From: Dirofilaria immitis
Taxonomy: Eukaryota > Nematoda > Chromadorea > Rhabditida > Onchocercidae
DNA length: 64,000 nt
Assembly: GCA_024305405.1 (NCBI GenBank)
Contig: JAKNDB010000079.1
Location: 1,298,001-1,362,000 of the forward strand
Direction: 5' to 3'
Shown: one piece after another, positions 1-16,205 of the stretch
Numbering within the stretch: position 1 is the stretch's first letter
How the letters are laid out: every line of letters begins with the position of its first letter
Translations under genes and position numbers: made by a program
The notes under the pieces: model-generated
What the model saw: the letters and a program-made list of their open reading frames with translations, nothing else
What the model was told of the DNA's origin: nothing
The model's database searches: none

Positions 1-3000
1 TTTCTTCCTAATTATATTTTCATCAATTTTAATGTTGAAATTTGATAAATGATAATGAATCATTGATTAAATTTATAATAGAAAATTACAATCAAAATAA
101 TATATCAAATTAATCATTTTTGCCTTTTTGAAAAAAAATTATTTAAAAAAAAAAGCTAATCCAAAATGCTAATAAAACAACGAGAAATAAAAGTTTGAAT
201 TAGATTAATTATTATTGTTATCTGAAGACGTATAATGATAAAATTAAATGATTTTATCATTTTGATAAATTGTTCTTTTCCAAATTTTGATAATATTAAA
301 ATAATCGAAAATTAATGGATTTCATCATTTAATATTTCCTTATAAATAATTAAAGAAAAACAACAAATAGATTTGTTTCAAATCTATTTGTTGTTTGAAA
401 ATAAAAATTTCATACAAAATATCAAATTTTACAAACATAAATATAAATGTTTGTTTGATATTTGTCATATGTTATTTATTCATTCGTAATTTGTTTTTAA
501 TATCAAAAAAATTTTTTAAATTTTATTAAAAATAATCATCGAAGTTAAAAATTAACTGATAGAAATTTATTTTTTTACTACCATACATGTAAGCATAATT
601 TTGTTTTTTTCTAAATTTAAAATTGAAGTTTTTGATATTTTCAAATTCAATGTTAATTATTATTTGTTGTTATTTATGAAACTTTTTTATGTTTTGTATT
701 TAATTTTGAAACATTCCGAATCTATTTATAAACAATAGGATAAAAAAATTTATTAAAATAATTATAAACAAAAAATAAATTGGAAGTTTACAGAAAAGTT
801 TTTCTAAGAATTTTTCAATTGTTTTACTCAATTAAATTTTTTCGTTCGAAAATCCATTAATGGAAAATAAAAATTTAAATAAAAATAAACCAATATCTTG
901 TATTAGTTTGATATGGAACAAAAATTAATTTCTTAAATATTAGGGTTAATTTGTTGACAGAAAAAAATCTTTTTTTTGTACTTCAAAACTTCAAAAACAT
1001 CCGAATATCATACTTTTTTCAATCCTCATTTTCGAATTTTAAATTTGAATTGTAAATTGAATTTCTTATTTTGATTCATTCGCCATTTTAATGTTTTTAT
1101 AAAAGTATCCAATTAAGATCACAATTTTAAAAACAAAACAAAATCTTCAATCTGAAAATGATTGATCAATAGAAAATTAAATAATTGCCAGTAATTATTT
1201 AATTTAATTACTAAGACCAGCTTTTTCTCAATAAAATCAGGAATACTATTTCAAAACTTGAAAATTTTCTTTTCTTACTTCTTAAAGTTTGTAATCATTA
1301 CGAGTATCTCTCACAGTTTTCTTATCATCAAATAACTTATTTATTTACTGCAAATATTTATATATCTCAAATTTAATTCAAAAAATTAAAAAAGAAGTAA
1401 TGAATAATTCTGATATTTACAAACAAATTTTCTCTCTAATGATAAACAATCATTTTGGATAAGAATTTGAATTCGTCTATGTATTTTTTTGCTGATGTTA
1501 GAAAATGATAAATTATCATATTTATGCCTACTACTATGATTTCATTAAAATGTAGTAAATTCTAATATTATCAAAATTTTAAACTTTTTGAATATAAATA
1601 TTGCAAATATATTTCAATCCCGTGATTAGCCATTAATTTAGCTTAATCTATTTAATTCATACTGTGGTACAAATTTAATTAATACAAATAAATCATTTAT
1701 ATTAATTCTTTTTTGGTTTATTTCTGTCATTTTTCGGAATAAAATACAATATTTCTATAATCTGAAATTGTGCTCAAAATTAGTTGATGCAAATAATTTC
1801 TGAAATTATAATGATAAGGTGGTAATTCGGTACGTCTGGTTGAGGGTCAATATCGATCAAATTATCAAATAATATACCAAAATTGATATGTACGATACAT
1901 GATATTTGTTTTGGATACATTATTTGTTAAAATTAATTCATCAGGTGAACAAAAATTTTTCCGTTTTTTTTATCTCTTTCTCCGTTATTTGTTTATTTAT
2001 TTATTATCATTGAAATAAGCTAAGATTATTTTTCATTTTTTTAAAGTAATCAAGATTTGAGAGATTCGTTTCATTTCTATTGTCATTACTAATTATTTTT
2101 CTTTTCGGCAATATTATTCAATTATGAAATATTTTAACTGAAATTTAATAAATATTATATTTGACCGAATAATTCAAATAAATACAATAATTTTTAATTG
2201 ATTTTGTTTATAAAAATAATTATTGGTATGACTTTTTCGTACATATTCGTGGATTACTGTAGTAAATTTATTACATCATTTCTTTTTGCAAAAGTACTGT
2301 AGAAAATACCGTACCAATGATAGTAAACATGGAATTAGTCTTATTCATTTAAAATATGCGAAGCTTTTATTCTTCGTATCATTTTTTGGGTTTAAATTAT
2401 ACATTTTAAACTTAAATTTAAACTTGGATGATATGCCGTTAAATTTTTTAAAATTTATTTAAATTATTTTAATCTAAATGATATACTCTTAGATTTTTAA
2501 AAATTATTAAACTAAAATAAAAATTTTATTAATTGTTATTTTTTCTTTCTTATAACTAATATGAATACGGTGAAGGAGCGAAAAATAATTAGCAATTAAT
2601 TTTTTAAATATTATTAATCTTTTTTATCATCCTAAAGATGCTGATAATTCTTTTAAAAAAATGATACATATGATAACTTCATGTGGACTTTTAATTCATT
2701 TGCTTTGATATTTACAGAGGAAAGAGGTTACAGTTCTTAAAAAGTAGAAATAAAAATTTATTAAAAAGTGACAAATATGATAATAAAGATATGAATACTT
2801 TTATCACCAAACATAATATTTTATCAATGTTTTCCAAATGTGATAACATTAAGTGATAAAATTAAATATCTTTCTGTTATTTATCTATTTCGTATTAAAT
2901 TGATATTCAAATTTGTTTTGTTTTTAATAAATTCATACTTGATTAATTATTTTAATTCATTTTTTCCTTTTTCTGATGATTTTACAATGAAAAATCTAAT

Positions 3001-4640
3001 GCATACTAATTAATTTATTTGTATTAGCATTGTGTTCAATTATTATTTGAATTAAATTTAAATTGTTTGATCGATGCCAGAATTTTTTATCCTAAAATCA
3101 TTTCCATATCAATATGCTGGTTTGATCACATCAAAAATTATATTCATTAAAATATGTCAGATCCAGAAATTACTAACAAATATAATTAAAGTTATTGATA
3201 ATGATGATAATTAAAAAAATTATTTTTAATGTAAACTATATAAAAATATAAGTAAAAATAAAAATCTCATTTTGAGCAATTATTTTCTGTTTTCTTTTTG
3301 TTTCATAATTTCTGTGAAAATTTTTTTATTTCCTGAAATTAAAAATGTTCTGATTTATTTATTTATTTTTTGAAAGTTTTATTTAAACTTTTGAAGTTTC
3401 ACAAAATTTATTCCAAATTTTGAAACGTTTTTGTTTGCAAAAAAGGAAAGTTTCTATTTTTAGATTAAAAAGTCATATAAAACTTTCGTATCGTAAAATT
3501 CAACGAATATATTTGAATAATTTATTTATTTCAATACTTCTTATTTTTAATTAATAAATTTGCAATTATCGTAATTAATATGTTATCATAACAAAAATTT
3601 GTTTATCATTATCATTCCATTTCTGCTTATATTGTTTAAAGATTTTTGCATGAATATGTGCTCTTCATTATCAATTAATATTGGTATCTTTTAGCACTAT
3701 AATTTGATGATAATAAAAATTTAAATTTTTTTTCATTAAAAGAAAGCGAAAAGAATTTATTCAAAATATCGCACGTTGAAGTTCAAAAATTCAAATGTGA
3801 TAAAAGTGTTAAGAGCTCATGTACTTTAATATGAAGATATTGATTGAAATTTCAATTAAAATCTTTTTTTTGATAAATTATGAAGTAATATGGAAAATAT
3901 AATTTTTTTTTCTTGAACGAATTCCAAAAATCTATGAAAATTTATGATATATTTAAATATTTTTAAATTTTAATTTTTCACTTTTAGCTTTATTATTAAA
4001 AAGCATATGATTAAATATAATCTTTTATCGCTTTATAGTGTTTTAGATAGCAATACTGATTAATCTCGACTTGAATATTATTTGTATAGATTTCCTTATT
4101 TGTATGGATTTCCTTTATGCAAATAATTCGTATGAAAAAAGAAATGAACTATTAATTATATATATATTTAAGTTACAATTCAATTTTCGTTATTTTAACA
4201 AAAATTTTTCAATTTTTTTCTTTTCGAAATTATAAAATGCATTCCAAAAACTTTGATGCGATTATTTTTTATTTAATAAAATCATTAAATTTTATATGAG
4301 ATTCAATCAAATTTAAATTTGCATGACATTAATTAGGTTAAAATTTTCAATTTTAGGAAAAAAGAAAAATTTAATTAATAATAGATAAATTTGAAAGTTT
4401 GAAATAAGATTTATTTTCGAATAATTTAATATTATTTCATACAAAAATTCATACAATATTTGAAATGAACATTTTATGAATAAAAGAATACCATCCTAAT
4501 CATTTAATATTATCCTGCCGAAAAATGATTCAATAATATTTCAAATAAGTAATATACTTGTATACAGGTATATATTTATACAGGTATATTTAAACAGCTT
4601 GTAATATATTTGAATAAAATGGCGCTACAAAATAACGATC
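1..4640. other. AT-rich non-coding stretch
   Basis: No open reading frame with coding character, no splice-bounded exon and no RNA gene was recognised here. The sequence is very AT-rich with many homopolymer runs. The only distinct structure seen is a short perfect hairpin at 358-396, listed separately. It lies downstream of the collagen gene, which ends at 4,686 on the minus strand. Confidence 0.6.
358..396. repeat. Perfect 18-bp inverted repeat (hairpin)
   Basis: The arms at 358-375 and 379-396 are exact reverse complements separated by a 3-nt TTT loop (core CAACAAATAGATTTG). It stands alone in non-coding DNA. No run of T or polyadenylation context gives it an obvious role. Confidence 0.8.
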
Positions 4641-4685
4641 ATCTTGAAAATTTATCAATGAAATAAATTTAAAATTTGCATAAAA

Positions 4686-7857
<3,172 letters not shown>

Positions 7858-7899
7858 TGCTTTTTTGTATCAATTTTTAAATCTGCTTTCATCGCATTC

Positions 7900-8500
7900 A
7901 GTTCTTCAAATTCAATAATATATCAGTAAAAGATAATTAATTAACAATTATTTTAGTGTTATCACGAGAGAGTTTAAATTATCATAAATAATCTAAAAAT
8001 TAAAAATTTTATGATAATATAATCAAAAATTGCAGTTTTTTCATTTACTTTTGAATATAATTAAAGAACATAATATAACTAAATTTAATAGGAAGAAATA
8101 TTGAATAATATTTTTTTCATATTTAATTAATCATCTATATAAGAGGATAGAAGTTAGCCATTATTTTGCCAATTAATAATAATTTGCAAAGAATATTTAA
8201 ATGCTAAGAATTTTGCAGAAAAAATGATCAAAAGCCGAAAAAATGGTTTTTTTTATTTGCTCCTAAATATCAACAATGAAACAACTAAAAACTTATTGTT
8301 AATAATAAGAGATTATTTTGCTTTCTGTTTACAGATTCAATTTTCTGCCCGATCAAAATTTGATCAATAAATTTCAAATATACGAAAGTATAAAAGATTA
8401 TTTAAGTAAAAATTGATGACGACAATTATCATTAGAAATATATTTGTTAGTTAGACAATAAAGATTTCAGCAATAAAAGTAACAGGTGACGAACTAGCCA
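7900..8500. other. Upstream region of the collagen gene, no gene seen
   Basis: AT-rich sequence 5' of the collagen start. I see no further exon and cannot point to a defined promoter element. A degenerate repeat family begins immediately beyond it. Confidence 0.5.
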
Positions 8501-8540
8501 TTAGCAATTATACTTTACTATATGTCTGCCAATGTTCGTC

Positions 8541-9340
8541 AGTATAAATAACAGTATACTATATTATTTCACAATAAAAGTAATCAAAGGTTGTGATGAT
8601 CATAACATTTTATAATCTTTCTTTTCCTTTCTAATAGTGAACGATAATGGACTAACATCATCTTTGTATCGACGACAGTATTCTATCGTGATTTATCTAT
8701 ATTAGTTACTATATCTAACAGTATCCTATTCTATTCTTCTAGTTATAACAATTTAATCACATTTTAGTAATTGTAGCATTTATGAATTTTTTCCTTAGTA
8801 ACAAACGATGATAAACCGAACAACACTTTATCATGCATTCATTAGCGCTGATTACTGTAAGTAATTGTATCCTGTTCTATTCCAATATTTGCGATCATCT
8901 AATTACAACTTGATGACCGTATCATTTCGCAAATTTTTCGTTACGTTAGAACAAACATTGATAAAATAACTATTTTATTGTTGCAATAATACTTCTTATA
9001 TTTTTTAGTACTGATTTCAGTATATTTTATTGTTAGCAGTAGTACCCTCTACTGTAAGTAATGTTGTGGCAACAAGTACTCCTACTATCATATACCCATT
9101 TCTGTTGGTTACTGTAACTAGCTAATTAATAGATTATCATTTTCTTTATTTCGTCCTAATAAAAGTAAGAATATTTCATCATGATCCGTTAACCCTAATT
9201 ACTATACTGTAAGTTATGTTGTGGCTATAGTAGTTCTATTTTGATGCACAGTTACTGTAGGTAACAGTATTTTATTCTAATAATGGTAATAATCTAATCA
9301 AATCCTAATGATTTTAATATTTCGCAAATTTTTTTATCCC
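8541..9340. repeat. Degenerate tandem repeat, period about 145-160 bp
   Basis: Diverged copies of a segment with the core TTACTGTAAGTAAC-GTATC recur at about 8545, 8705, 8851, 9008 and 9251, a spacing near 145-160 bp with one longer step. Two further linked motifs repeat with similar spacing: ACTGTAAGTAATGTTGTGGC at 9051 and a near copy at 9206, and a TTTCGCAAATTTTT block near 8925 and 9325. No coding capacity. The copies are old. Confidence 0.5.
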
Positions 9341-12040
9341 TTTTAAGTCTTTTATTAATTGAATTTCACTTCAGTTCTTACAATCTTTATTTCCATAATG
9401 GTAAGATAATCAAATAAGAAATGCAAACCTTTTAGTAGAGTGAACGATTATTCGTACTGAAATGATGTGTAACACTTCCGCATTTCTTCCTTAAATAGCA
9501 TAACAGATGAAAGGACGTAATAAGACATTCTCCTCCCTTATCCGAGAAAAGATTTTCAAGTACAGTTGATTTCTATCACCCATTATCTCTAAATTAATGC
9601 GAGGCGTCTTATCGGTAAAAAATATCACTATATTGCATTGTCTAAAAATATAGGAGGAAAAGGAAGGGAAAAAAAGGAACAGAAAAATACAGGTAATGAA
9701 TTCTCATTCTATTAAAAGTAGATTTTGCATTTAGTCTTTTTGACCCAGATCAAATGAATGAAACTACTGATATCAAAAGAATTTCACTGCAATTTATCAC
9801 TTATCACTTTTTAAATTATTCTTTTAAACTGTGTGGACTTATCACTTTTTCTATATTCAATATTTGTTTTATCTTGGCTCAATTTTTTGTTTATATGTAT
9901 ATATGTTTTACTTCATTCAACTTATCATTTCTCCAATGTATTATATTAATTTTCACTTTAATAATAACAAGCCAAATTAATATAAATTTGTAATTACTTA
10001 ATGACATACCAATGAATTAATTTAACTCGACTGAAATATGCTTTTCTATAAATTTGATTTGTTAATTTAAAATGATAAGTTATCAATAGTTGTTAATATG
10101 ATTAATCGATATTGAATTAATTATTTAATAATCAATTTAAGTAGTAGTTTTTAATCACCAAACAATAGTCTTTGACGAATCTATTTTAAGATAATTGTTC
10201 GGTTTAAGACATGTCTTATATTTCGTTTCTTCATCTCTACATGACCATTTTCGAACATTATTTATTATCAACCTAATAGTGTTTATCACTTATCTGTCTA
10301 ATATAATTAATAAATAGTAATGTATCATATATTTACATATCAAGCGATTCATTTTCTGTTATTACGATTTATCCATATTTAAGCATATTTTCCATTGTCC
10401 CAATCAAAATAAAATGTATATCACAACGATATTATTGATGAGTTTGATATTGGAAGATTTTAATTATTTAAACAAAATTCAAATTTTATATTAAAATTAA
10501 TTTTTGCTTCATAGAATAGATGTAAGTAATTAATGTCCGAAAACTGAATCATCTCATTTTATTAACAAAATTATATATATTAATATGAAATTTAATTATA
10601 CATCATATAATATAATAATTTCGTTTTATCATAAAATAAGAAAAAATAATAATGATACTTTATTGTTAAAATAAGAATAAATCGTAATAACATGTAGACT
10701 TTCAGAGAAAAAATATCACATAAATTTTTAACCATTTTTCCATATTTTCCATTTTTCCAAAATTTTGACATATTTCCTAATCGATACAACATAGTTATCT
10801 ATTTGTGATTATCAAATAAGCATTGGAATTTTGTTTATATTTGTTAAACATCCTTATAAATTTATAAGCATTTAATCGCTTGCTAAATTGATTTTTAAAA
10901 GTCTTTTTTTTTTTTGAAATAATCAATTTGAAATGAAAATTAGAATTGAACACATTATTAAAATGACCAATTTTTGATTTATTGCCACTATGCAATGTGC
11001 GGATGATAAATTTCTAAGATTATAATCTTCCATTTTTAATCCAAAAAACTGGAATAAAATTTAAATTTTCAGACTATTGCCGAACTAAAAGATAGATTGA
11101 AATGATAGCAAGAAAAGTGCAATCATTTATAATCAAGTAATACAATCAATTCGAATATTAATTACACTGCAAAAAGTTTCAAAAAGTTTACTTATTTCCA
11201 CCATTGTTCATTTATTTGTTGCATATTTATTATTCCCTGTTTAGTTTTGATTCAGCAATTGATTTATTATTAATTAAATTAAATAATATATCAAAAGTAT
11301 TTATGACGTAGAGAAAGAATTATTTAATGTAGTAATTTATGATGATGAAAATTTTCAATCATGTGGCAAATTTTTGGCATGAAAATTTTTTGGCAAAATA
11401 TTTTGTAACAAAATTGATAAATCGTATTTTTCTAAAAAATTTTAATCTAAATTTCAATTTAAAATTGAAATTGAAAAACAAGAAATAAAGGATGAATGTC
11501 CTTATTTTGCTCTTTGTTGATTATTTTCGATCCTTGAAAATATCCGAAACAATAGGAGGTCATCATTATAAAGGGTCATCATTAGGAAGCAACAAGTAAC
11601 GAGAAAATATCGCAGATGTGGAATTTTTTTTTTTAAATCAAAAAGGGATCCGCTTCCTCTTCTCCCGTGACTTCTATTTTCCTATTTTTCGCCATAAAAG
11701 GCATATATCATAATACTTTTGGGAATTTGCTATGAATACAATTCATCATTGATAATTTATTGGGATATGCCGTTAAATTTTACGATTAAATTTTATAAAG
11801 GAAAAGGAAGAAAAACTGAATAATTAATTTTCAGTTTTTCTTCTTTTTTTCCTTTGTTATCCGATAAGGTCATTTGATAAAAAGAATTGAATTGAGGGTA
11901 CTGAGGTAAGAAGATGACATTATGGATTGATATTACATTTAAATAGGTAATTTTTTTTTTTGAGAAAAAGGAAGGAAAAGAATTAATAAATTTTTAGAAG
12001 GAAGGAAGGAAAAACAAAGATAGTCAAAAAAACAATAAAT
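9341..12040. other. AT-rich desert without recognisable features
   Basis: Short reading frames here have no family resemblance, no splice-site framing and lie in AT-rich low-complexity sequence. Nothing further could be supported. Confidence 0.5.
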
Positions 12041-12089
12041 AACAATTTTGCTTAATCAATTTATAAACAATATCATTTATATTGCAATA

Positions 12090-12545
12090 ACTAATAGCAA
12101 CAACATCAACAACACCAACAACAATGGTAACAATAATAACAATGAAAACAATCATTATAACAATAAAAGCAACCAAAACAATAACAACGGTAACAAACAA
12201 ATAATAAAACTAGCAATAGCAAATTGGAAGACAACAATAATAAATAATAGTAATAATAACAATACCAATAATAATAATAACAATAACAAAAGCAACAATA
12301 ACAACAACAACAATAATAATAATAATAAATAATACAAAACGACAGCAAATTATTATTATTATTATTATTATATATAGCAATAACAATGACGAAAGACAAC
12401 AATAACAAATAACAATAATAATAACAATACCAATAACAATACCAACAATAATAACAATAACAAAAGCAACAATAACAACAATAACAACAATAATAATAAT
12501 AATAAACAACAACAATAATAATAATAATAATAAACAACATCAATA
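12090..12545. repeat. Imperfect AAT/AAC trinucleotide repeat
   Basis: A mixed (AAT)n and (AAC)n array of about 450 bp. It generates Asn-rich frames on the plus strand and Leu/Ile/Tyr/Cys-rich frames on the minus strand, which should not be read as proteins. The interleaving of AAC and AAT units suggests an old, mutated microsatellite. Confidence 0.9.
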
Positions 12546-13508
12546 AATTAATAAGATTTAATAATTGCAATAAATTTGATGTCTTGTTGAAAGGGAGATT
12601 AATTTGAGAGAAAGGTGTGAAAAAAAAGAAAAGGAAGTTTGAGAAAGAAGAAGATTAGAAATTTTAAAATGTGACATCATAGATGATCAATAAAAATTGC
12701 TTAAAAGGATTGATAATTAAAAAATGAGGAAGAATTTTGGCAATGATTAGTTGTAGAGGTAAGAGATGAAAAAAATAAATTCGAAATACATAATTAAAAT
12801 CAAAATTTAAGAATATTTTTCGAATGATGAAACTTTTTTTTTGAAAGAAAAAATATAAAAATAAAAGAAAGGAATAAGTAGAGAAGATAAAAAATAATTG
12901 TAATTGTATTTTAGAAAATTAAAATTGATTATTGAATTTTAAAATTATTTAAGCTTTTAAAAATTTTAGAATTAGGATTGATCTAATTAATGCTATATTT
13001 AAATTGATCAATATATAAAACTTTGAAAATAAAAAAATTTTTTTCGTATATACAAAATTCTCAAATAGCAAAAGCAAATGAGATATATCATGAATTTGAT
13101 TTGTATAATATAATATTATACGATTTAATAATATATTATTATTTTCTTTTTATGATAACTTCATGAAATTTTGCGTTATTTTCAATTGATAATATTATAA
13201 TGATAGAGGAAATTATATAAAAGTATAAAATTATATTCAATTTTTATTATTTATTAATTAAATGCATTTTCATTTCTCATATTTTTATTTGCTTTTCATT
13301 TCTTTTAATTTATTATTTAATATATAATATAAATTTAAAATAATGCATATATTTGTATGACTTTCATGTATGTTAATGATAACGAATATGCTGAATTTTG
13401 GATGAATGACAAAAATAAAATGATAAATTGAAATGAATTAATTCGTATAAAAACGTAAATATTTATAATATTTATGGAAAAAATTTTGTGATTACATATT
13501 TACGCAAC

Positions 13509-13795
13509 ACGTATCACGTGTAAAATCTTGAAACGAATGCTTAATTTCAGCATATTTACAATCGTTAAAGTAAATGAGTGATTTCTACTTATCGGAATAA
13601 AATTAAGATAGATATTTGATTTTATACGTTTCACGTATAAAATGTTGAAATAGCGCATAAAATATTAAATTTTAAATTTGATTTTTACGTATTATGAATT
13701 AAAGGAAATGTTCAATATCACGTATTCACGCATAAAAAGTTATTAATGGCTTATCGAATTTATACATATCATGTATAAAATGTTAAAATAGATAT
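13509..13795. repeat. Cluster of short near-palindromic repeats
   Basis: A motif of the form ACGT-TCACGTATAAAATGTT followed by GAAATAG recurs at 13509, 13626 and 13764, with a weaker copy near 13718. Each carries a near-palindromic core such as ACGTTTCACGT or ACATATCATGT. Function unknown. Confidence 0.4.
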
Positions 13796-15959
13796 ATACT
13801 ACATATCATTAGAATATGATAATTGATATAACGTGTCATTAAAACAGCAGGCAAATCATTTATCGTTAAATCTAATTAGATTATTTATAAACTATTGCTA
13901 ATCTCGAAATGTGATACCGACAATGATCTAATAAATGTTAAAATAGATCTTTTTTCATTCCTTCATTTTGTTAAAATTTGATAACAATGTGATATTTATT
14001 TCTTATGTGAATTTCTAAAATATGATAACTGATAAAATAAATAGATTTAAAACAAAGGAAAATTCTTCTGTAATTAATATTTAATATTTTGCATTTCGAT
14101 TTTCATATATTTCTTATTTTTCTAATTATTTTATATCTCTTTTACCATTTAACTTATAGGCTATAAATCATTATTGGCTGGACTTGGCCATAGATAAAAA
14201 AGTATTTATTTATTGATAAACTTTTATTTAAATAGTTCTATTTCTATTTTATCGTTGAATTGATAAACAAATATTCTAATATTGGATATATTTAAAATCA
14301 AAAATGACTTGAAATTATAATTTATTACAATATAATTTAGATGTTGAAATTTTTGAATGAAATATTTTGATATTTCTTTTATTTATTTCAATTAATGAAT
14401 TTATAGAATAGTTGTACCTAAATAAATTAATAATGTATGAATTTGTATTGAAAATGAGAAGTAAGTAATTAATGAGATCAATCTGATTTAAATGATTTTC
14501 CAGAAATTTCCTGATATGCAATTATCGATTTACTCGTATTTCTTTGCATTGATAACTTAACATCCATAATTTAATTCATTTCATTTATCAATTTCTCATT
14601 GATGCTATAATAATATTAAAATGATATATCCTAAAATGAATCCAGTATCGAAAAATTTTATCCAATATTAAGATAAGATCAAGAAATCTTATCTATTATC
14701 AAGAGAAATCTCTCATTTAATATCAAGAAAATCTTATCCAACATCAAAAATTGCTTGATTTACTATCAATAAATAATTAAACCAAATTATCATTCAGTAT
14801 TATTTAGTCAATCTCAATCAATCAATTTGCCAATGAATGTATTCGATAAAAATTCAGTAATTTCAGCAGAATAACGATCATTGCAAGAATCGAAATACAC
14901 ACAGGCAAACTACAATATATTTAAATTATATCTCCTGGAAAAATAAGCAAATTGCGGGAATTTCATCTTTATACATTGCCTGAAACAAATCAATGATAAA
15001 AATTTAATCTCTGTTCATTTAGAATTCTGATAATTCGATAAACGATTATTTTGCAAATATCAGTCGTTTAACATTGATATTCTAAAATCAACTTAAATCA
15101 CTTTGAAATTACGGTAATTTAATTTATGTTATGCTGAAAGTTGTTATTTTGAAGCAAAAAAACTACGACAAAAAGTATTATCTAAAATTTTGAGTAAAAA
15201 CTATGAGAGAAGGATTTTTTTAAAAAGAAAAAGTTTATTATAATTATTAGATATTATTGATCTTTTGTTTTTATCAATTGCCAAGAATTTCGCATTTTGT
15301 CAGGAATGATCGCTTTTTGCCAAATAAGATCACTGGCATGACATACGATTTAAAATATTTAAAAAAAATGTGATATGAAAAAATTTGATGATATCATTAA
15401 AAATCATTCTATCACTTATTTATTAAATAATTAATACAGTGCCAAATTTATCGCTTATCATTTAGAAAAGCAATTAATATGATGTATAGTTCAAAAAAAA
15501 AAGATTTAACTGACATGAATAATTTTATTGACTTTATCAAAAATATTAATTTAAAATTGATAAAATTAATTAATTTTAAATCTTATCACTAATTACATGA
15601 AAATTTATGAATTGCTATTATAAATTTGCTATTGCGGAATTAAGTGATATTCACAAAAATACTAGTGATTAGTGATGATTTTAACAAATTAAAGTTTTCA
15701 TACTTAAAATTCAATTTAACTAAAAAATAATTCCAATTGAGTTCCGATTTAGTTTGACTTAAAAATTAGTTTTAAGTTAATCATATAATGAAATTAATGA
15801 ATGGAAAATTTGAAATTATTATTTATGTTAGATTTCTTTTATCAATCGAATTAACTAATTTATCAATGATTATATATTTCAATACATCATTTTAAATACA
15901 CTATTCATCGTTTTAAGTTTCATTTATGATCAGTAACTAAAAAGTATTATTTAAATATT

Positions 15960-16205
15960 TTAAATTAAATAATCAAACATTAACTGAAGAAAATTTATCA
16001 AAACATAATTATATGAATAATTTATCGTACAAAGAAATGGGCCGCAATTATACGTAATGTTATTAAATATCGGTAATGTATTACCGCAAAAATCATGAAA
16101 CATTTCAATTGGTGAAATAAATGCATCGATTAAATTATATGCTATACAAATGCCAATTGTCGTAAAAATTCTTATCAGTACGTCATGCTGTCTTGATCTT
16201 ATCAT
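15960..16205 (-). CDS. Unassigned 81-codon reading frame, doubtful
   Basis: An ATG-initiated frame with alternating hydrophobic segments and several cysteines (CGN, NCGPFLC). Its codon use is a little less AT-biased than its surroundings, and it could be an exon of a membrane protein such as a serpentine receptor. I found no partner exons and no convincing splice acceptor upstream, and I do not recognise the family. It may be chance. Confidence 0.15.
   Translation of the reverse strand: MIRSRQHDVLIRIFTTIGICIAYNLIDAFISPIEMFHDFCGNTLPIFNNITYNCGPFLCTINYSYNYVLINFLQLMFDYLI

Noticed and set aside
12048..12570. Asn-rich plus frame and Leu/Ile/Tyr/Cys-rich minus frames
   Set aside because: All derive from the AAT/AAC repeat and have no domain or exon structure.
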